Source: Oscillospiraceae bacterium
GTDB lineage: Bacteria > Bacillota > Clostridia > Oscillospirales > Oscillospiraceae
Length of the DNA stretch: 42,770 bases
Assembly (NCBI GenBank): GCA_017516925.1
Contig: JAFXAQ010000065.1
Span: 1-42,770, forward strand
Direction of reading: 5' to 3'
Made by a program: the position numbers and the translations under genes. Each line of letters begins with the position of its first letter. The stretch's first letter is position 1. Shown piece after piece: positions 39,761 to 42,770 of this stretch. The notes under the pieces are model-generated. The model searched no databases. It saw nothing but the letters and a program-made list of their open reading frames with translations, and was not told the origin of the DNA.

Positions 39761-40657
39761 TTGGTGCGGGGGACAACAGAAAAGACAATTTATGCCCTGG
39801 GGTTTTTTGATGGGGTGCATTTGGGTCATCAGGCGCTGCTGAAGGCGTGCAGAGCGCTGGCAGATGCCCGGGGCTGCAAGGCCGGTGCGGTGACCTTTAC
39901 CTCTCATCCGGAGACGGTGCTTTTGGGAAAAGCCCCGGCATTTATCAACACAATCGATGACCGCCGGCGGCTCCTTACCCAATACGGGATGGATGCCGTG
40001 GTATGTCTGCCCTTTGATCAAGGGCTGATGTCTACACCGTGGCAGGACTTTTTGGATGACCTTATGGCAAAGGATGCGGCAGGCTTTGTTTGCGGGGATG
40101 ATTTCCGCTTTGGCTATCGAGGTCAGGGCAACGCAACCTTATTGACGGATTACTGCAGGGAAAGGCAGCTTTCTTGTGTGGTAGTGCCGGAACAGCTGGT
40201 CGATGGCATCCGGGTTTCCTCTACCTACATCCGGAAGCTTTTGGAAAGTGGCAAAACGGAGGAGGCAGTTCAGTTTTTGGGACACCCCCATATGCTTACC
40301 GGGATTGTGGTTGCCGGAAAGCAGCTGGGCAGAACCCTGGGCATTCCCACGGCAAATCTGGAATTACCGGAAGAATTGGTGCAGATGAAGTTCGGCGTAT
40401 ATGCCTGCAAAGCTGTGGTTGACGGCAAGGAATATCTTGCGGTGACCAATGTGGGAAATCGTCCTACGGTAGGCGGCGAGAAAATTACTGTGGAGCCGTG
40501 GCTTCTGGATTTTGCGGGCGATTTGTACGGCAGGGAAATCACCGTGGAATTTTATGCCTTTCTCCGCCCGGAGGAAAAATTTGCGGATTTGACTGCGCTG
40601 CAGACACAAATTCGCCGGGATGGGGAAAAAACCCGGACTTTTTTCTTGGAAAAGTGA
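39368..40657 (+). CDS. ribF: Fused frame: DUF559 endonuclease-like domain + bifunctional riboflavin kinase/FAD synthetase
   Basis: The frame runs 429 codons without a stop. Residues 1-115 are the DUF559 domain, residues 116-135 are translated from the right repeat unit (LPQSASLTAPSSEGAL), and the rest is RibF: FAD synthetase motifs LGFFDGVHLGHQALL and TFTSHPETVL, then flavokinase GKQLGRTLGIPTANLELP and VTNVGNRPTVGG. RibF turns riboflavin into FMN and FAD. RibF alone could be translated from GTG 39764 (or TTG 39761), with GAGGGAG at 39752-39758 as ribosome site, giving 297 residues, close to the normal 300-310. Which form is made is unknown; the intact RibF motifs argue that FAD synthesis is retained. 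Confidence 0.9.
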   Translation: MKPYNRANIPLAKELRKNMTPWERKLWYDYLRYYPIRFQRQKAIGDYIVDFYCAKARLAIELDGSGHYEPEQERKDTLRTAQLENMNLTIVRICNLDIDKNFAGVCEYIDMIVQNSLPQSASLTAPSSEGALVRGTTEKTIYALGFFDGVHLGHQALLKACRALADARGCKAGAVTFTSHPETVLLGKAPAFINTIDDRRRLLTQYGMDAVVCLPFDQGLMSTPWQDFLDDLMAKDAAGFVCGDDFRFGYRGQGNATLLTDYCRERQLSCVVVPEQLVDGIRVSSTYIRKLLESGKTEEAVQFLGHPHMLTGIVVAGKQLGRTLGIPTANLELPEELVQMKFGVYACKAVVDGKEYLAVTNVGNRPTVGGEKITVEPWLLDFAGDLYGREITVEFYAFLRPEEKFADLTALQTQIRRDGEKTRTFFLEK

Positions 40658-40666
40658 AAATTTTCC

Positions 40667-40695
40667 TTTACAACCGGGAAAACTTGTGATAAGAT
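40667..40695 (+). promoter_or_regulatory. rpsO promoter
   Basis: TTTACA (40667-40672), a 17-bp spacer and TAAGAT (40690-40695) with a TGTG extension, just after the ribF stop. A leader of about 120 nt (40702-40820) follows, with a GTTGC...CAAC stem-loop (about 40741-40762); in many bacteria S15 binds such a leader to control itself, but the specific fold here is not one I recognise. Confidence 0.65.
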
Positions 40696-40820
40696 AGTCG
40701 GGCTGGCTATGTCCGGCGGAATTTTGATGCCCATTGCTCAGTTGCGGGAGAAGGCGAACAACGCATTCCACTGACCCTTACTTAGCTATGTGGCGAATAT
40801 TTAGAAAGGTGGACTTTGAA

Positions 40821-41087
40821 ATGATTTTGAAGGACAAGAAGACCCAGGTGATCCTGGAAAACGCTACCCACGAGGGTGACACCGGTTCCCCCGAGGTTCA
40901 GGTTGCTATCCTGACCGCCCGTATCAACGAGCTGACTGAGCACCTGCGTGTGCACAAGCACGACAACCACTCCCGTCGTGGTCTGCTGATGATGGTTGGT
41001 AAGCGCCGCAATATGCTGGACTATCTGGCAAAGAAGGACATCAACCGTTACCGTGCTTTGATTGCGAAATTAGGCATTCGTAAGTAA
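40821..41087 (+). CDS. rpsO: 30S ribosomal protein S15
   Basis: 88 residues, exactly the usual size, including [36 protein letters not shown] and [25 protein letters not shown], the 16S-binding region. ATG 40821 follows AAAGGTGG at 40805; the longer upstream extension of the frame runs back into the leader and is not used. Its own promoter precedes it and pnp follows, the common rpsO-pnp order. Confidence 0.97.
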   Translation: MILKDKKTQVILENATHEGDTGSPEVQVAILTARINELTEHLRVHKHDNHSRRGLLMMVGKRRNMLDYLAKKDINRYRALIAKLGIRK

Positions 41088-41097
41088 GAAAGCATAC

Positions 41098-41129
41098 AAG
41101 TGGGGCGACGGGCAGTTGCCCCACTTTTT
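41098..41129 (+). terminator. Terminator between rpsO and pnp
   Basis: A perfect 9-bp stem AAGTGGGGC with its complement (41098-41106, 41118-41126) and an 11-nt loop is followed by TTT. Readthrough to pnp may be partial. Confidence 0.75.
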
Positions 41130-41144
41130 GCAAATTCACCAAAA

Positions 41145-41214
41145 TCGGGAGACACTTTAGCAGTTGAAAATGGGCTTTGACACAGAACCTATTTTCAAGT
41201 GCTAAACCTCCCGA
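41145..41214 (+). ncRNA. Long stem-loop in the pnp leader
   Basis: Three consecutive paired blocks: TCGGGAG with CTCCCGA (41145-41151, 41208-41214), TTTAGCA with TGCTAAA (41156-41162, 41200-41206) and TTGAAAATGGG with CCTATTTTCAA (41164-41174, 41188-41198, one G-U pair), broken by a 4/1 internal loop and a G-G mismatch. The apical loop is about 13 nt. It sits 27 nt before the pnp start and has no T-run after it, so it is not a terminator. In Escherichia coli a pnp leader stem cut by RNase III underlies PNPase autoregulation; a similar role here is inference. Confidence 0.75.
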
Positions 41215-41241
41215 AACAAATAAAAATAGGAGGAAATACAA

Positions 41242-42770
41242 ATGATTACACGTAAACAGTATCCCAACCATCACGTATATGAGATGGAAATCGGCGGCCG
41301 CCCCTTTACTGTGGAAACCGGTAAGGTTGCTGAGCTTGCCAACGCAGAGTGCATCTGCCGCTACGGCGATACCGTGGTGCTGACTACCTGCACCTGCAAC
41401 CCCATTCCCAAGGCCGGTATTGACTACTTCCCTCTGACCATCGAGTTCGAGGAGAGAATGTACGCTGTGGGTCGTATTCCCGGCTCCTTCAACCGCCGTG
41501 AGGGCAAGCCCTCTGACCGGGGCATCCTGAACAGCCGTATCATCGACCGCCCCATGCGTCCTTTGTTCGACGAGGAGCTGCGGAACGATACCGTTGTGAC
41601 CTGCACCGTTCTGGCAAACGATTTTGACAATCCTGTGGAAATCGTGGCTTCTCTGGGTGCTTCCATTGCCATCGCATCGAGTGATGTGCCCTGGAACGGA
41701 CCTGTGGCAACCACCAACGTTGCCCACGTGGGTGACCGTTATATTATCAACCCCTCCAACGATGAGCGTGAGGCTTGCGACTGCTTCGTGTGCATCAGCT
41801 CTACCTTCGAGAAGGTGGTTATGATTGAGACCGAGGCCAACGAGGCTCCCGAGGCGGTTGTGCTGGAGGCTATCCGCATTGCCCACGAGACCAATATGGA
41901 AATCGTGAAGTTCATTAACGGTATCGTTGCGGAAATCGGCAAGCCCAAGTTCACCTTCGAGAAGGCTGCTGTGAACCACGACCTGCTGGACGACCTGATT
42001 GCTTACGGTCTGCCCCAGATTGAAAATGCGCTGGACACCGACGATAAGAACGTCCGTGAGGAGCGCCTGACTGCTGCAAGACTTGACTTCCAGGAGAAGT
42101 TCGGCGAGAAGTACGAGGACTTCGAGACCCACATTGAGGTCTGCCTGTACAAGATGCAGAAGAAGGTCGTTAAGAAGTGGCTGCTGGCCGGCAAGCGTGT
42201 TGACGGCCGTGGTATGGACGAGATCCGTCCCCTGGACGCTGAGGTCGGCATTCTGCCCCGCGTTCACGGCAGTGGTCTGTTCGCCCGTGGTCAGACACAG
42301 GTTCTGTCCATCTGCACCCTGAACACCCTGTCCGCTGCACAGAAGCTGGACACCATCTACGCAGAGGATACCAAGCGCTATATCCACCACTACAATTTCC
42401 CCAGCTTCTCCACCGGCGAAGCCCGTGCTGCCCGCTCCACCTCCCGTCGTGAGATCGGTCACGGCGCTCTGGCTGAGAAGGCATTGCTGCCCGTGATCCC
42501 CTCCGTTGAGGAGTTCCCCTACGCCATCCGCGTGGTTTCCGAGGTTCTGTCCTCCAACGGTTCTACCTCTCAGGGCTCTATCTGTGGCTCTACTCTGGCT
42601 CTGATGGATGCCGGCGTGCCCATCAAGCGCCCCGTTGCAGGCATTTCCTGCGGTCTGATCTCCGATCAGGAGACCGGCGAGTGGAGAACCTTCACCGATA
42701 TCCAGGGTGTTGAGGACTTCCACGGCGAAATGGACTTCAAGGTTGCCGGTACCACCGAGGGTATCACCGC
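41242..42770 (+). CDS. pnp: Polyribonucleotide nucleotidyltransferase (PNPase), N-terminal 509 residues
   Basis: The frame is open to the window end; the complete protein is about 700 residues. First RNase PH-like domain with GRIPGSFNRREGKPSDRGIL and SRIIDRPMRPLF; the all-alpha linker; then the second, catalytic RNase PH-like domain with RGQTQVLSICTL, SSNGSTSQGSICGSTLALMDAGVPI and the metal-site region EDFHGEMDFKVAGT. PNPase degrades RNA by phosphorolysis and is part of the degradosome. ATG 41242 follows TAGGAGG. It lies after the rpsO terminator and a strong leader stem-loop. Confidence 0.97.
   Translation, partial: MITRKQYPNHHVYEMEIGGRPFTVETGKVAELANAECICRYGDTVVLTTCTCNPIPKAGIDYFPLTIEFEERMYAVGRIPGSFNRREGKPSDRGILNSRIIDRPMRPLFDEELRNDTVVTCTVLANDFDNPVEIVASLGASIAIASSDVPWNGPVATTNVAHVGDRYIINPSNDEREACDCFVCISSTFEKVVMIETEANEAPEAVVLEAIRIAHETNMEIVKFINGIVAEIGKPKFTFEKAAVNHDLLDDLIAYGLPQIENALDTDDKNVREERLTAARLDFQEKFGEKYEDFETHIEVCLYKMQKKVVKKWLLAGKRVDGRGMDEIRPLDAEVGILPRVHGSGLFARGQTQVLSICTLNTLSAAQKLDTIYAEDTKRYIHHYNFPSFSTGEARAARSTSRREIGHGALAEKALLPVIPSVEEFPYAIRVVSEVLSSNGSTSQGSICGSTLALMDAGVPIKRPVAGISCGLISDQETGEWRTFTDIQGVEDFHGEMDFKVAGTTEGIT

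Noticed and set aside
41041-42723. 560-codon open frame on the minus strand opposite rpsO and pnp
   Set aside because: Shadow of pnp, whose motifs are unmistakable; low-complexity Gly/Leu/Val/Asn product.

Overview
The window reads as chromosome of a low-oxygen, monoderm Firmicute of class Clostridia, most like gut Oscillospiraceae/Ruminococcaceae. The evidence is strong AGGAGG-type ribosome sites, lipobox lipoproteins, an oxygen-sensitive class III ribonucleotide reductase, a flavodiiron protein, FeoAB iron uptake, a tryptophan T-box, and the classic Firmicute order rimP-nusA-rnpM-ylxQ-infB-rbfA-nrnA-truB-ribF-rpsO-pnp. I see no tRNA, rRNA, CRISPR array or prophage.

Layout. 1-2.1 kb: the 3' end of nrdD, carrying a fused glutaredoxin-like domain, then trxB, with a two-hairpin repeat element between them. 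2.1-7.1 kb (minus): a BMP-type nucleoside ABC importer. 7.3-9.0 kb: a T-box-controlled TrpB2-type tryptophan synthase beta chain. 9.1-10.7 kb: a small accessory stretch with a phd/doc toxin-antitoxin pair, an RHH protein, an unknown small protein and several dispersed repeats. 10.8-13.4 kb: feoA-feoB plus a Cys-rich Feo membrane peptide, with three copies of one palindromic operator. 13.5-14.4 kb: a lipoprotein. 14.4-17.1 kb (minus): a MATE exporter and a flavodiiron protein. 17.2-19.7 kb: a probable pantothenate ECF S component, coaX and an orphan sugar-binding lipoprotein. 19.8-23.8 kb: an RND permease with a large coiled-coil insertion. 23.8-28.4 kb (minus): three tandem paralogous ceramidase-fold lipoproteins. 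28.5-30.3 kb: a padR-HAAS-DUF4097 envelope operon. 30.4-32.2 kb: thiN and a degenerate ADP-ribosylglycohydrolase homologue. 32.2-42.8 kb: the translation/RNA housekeeping operon, ending inside pnp.

The most unusual signal is a mobile-looking element at about 39321-39760. It has two inverted, structurally matched repeat units around a DUF559 endonuclease-like gene. It sits between truB and ribF, supplies the truB stop codon, and is fused in frame to RibF. A shorter element with the same two kinds of end and no gene lies at 1022-1136. The next most interesting items are the three ceramidase-fold lipoproteins that keep the zinc ligands but lack the serine nucleophile, the catalytically stripped ADP-ribosylglycohydrolase homologue, the NrdD-redoxin fusion beside trxB, and the coiled-coil RND pump in a monoderm. 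All family names come from recognising motifs by eye; no search was run.
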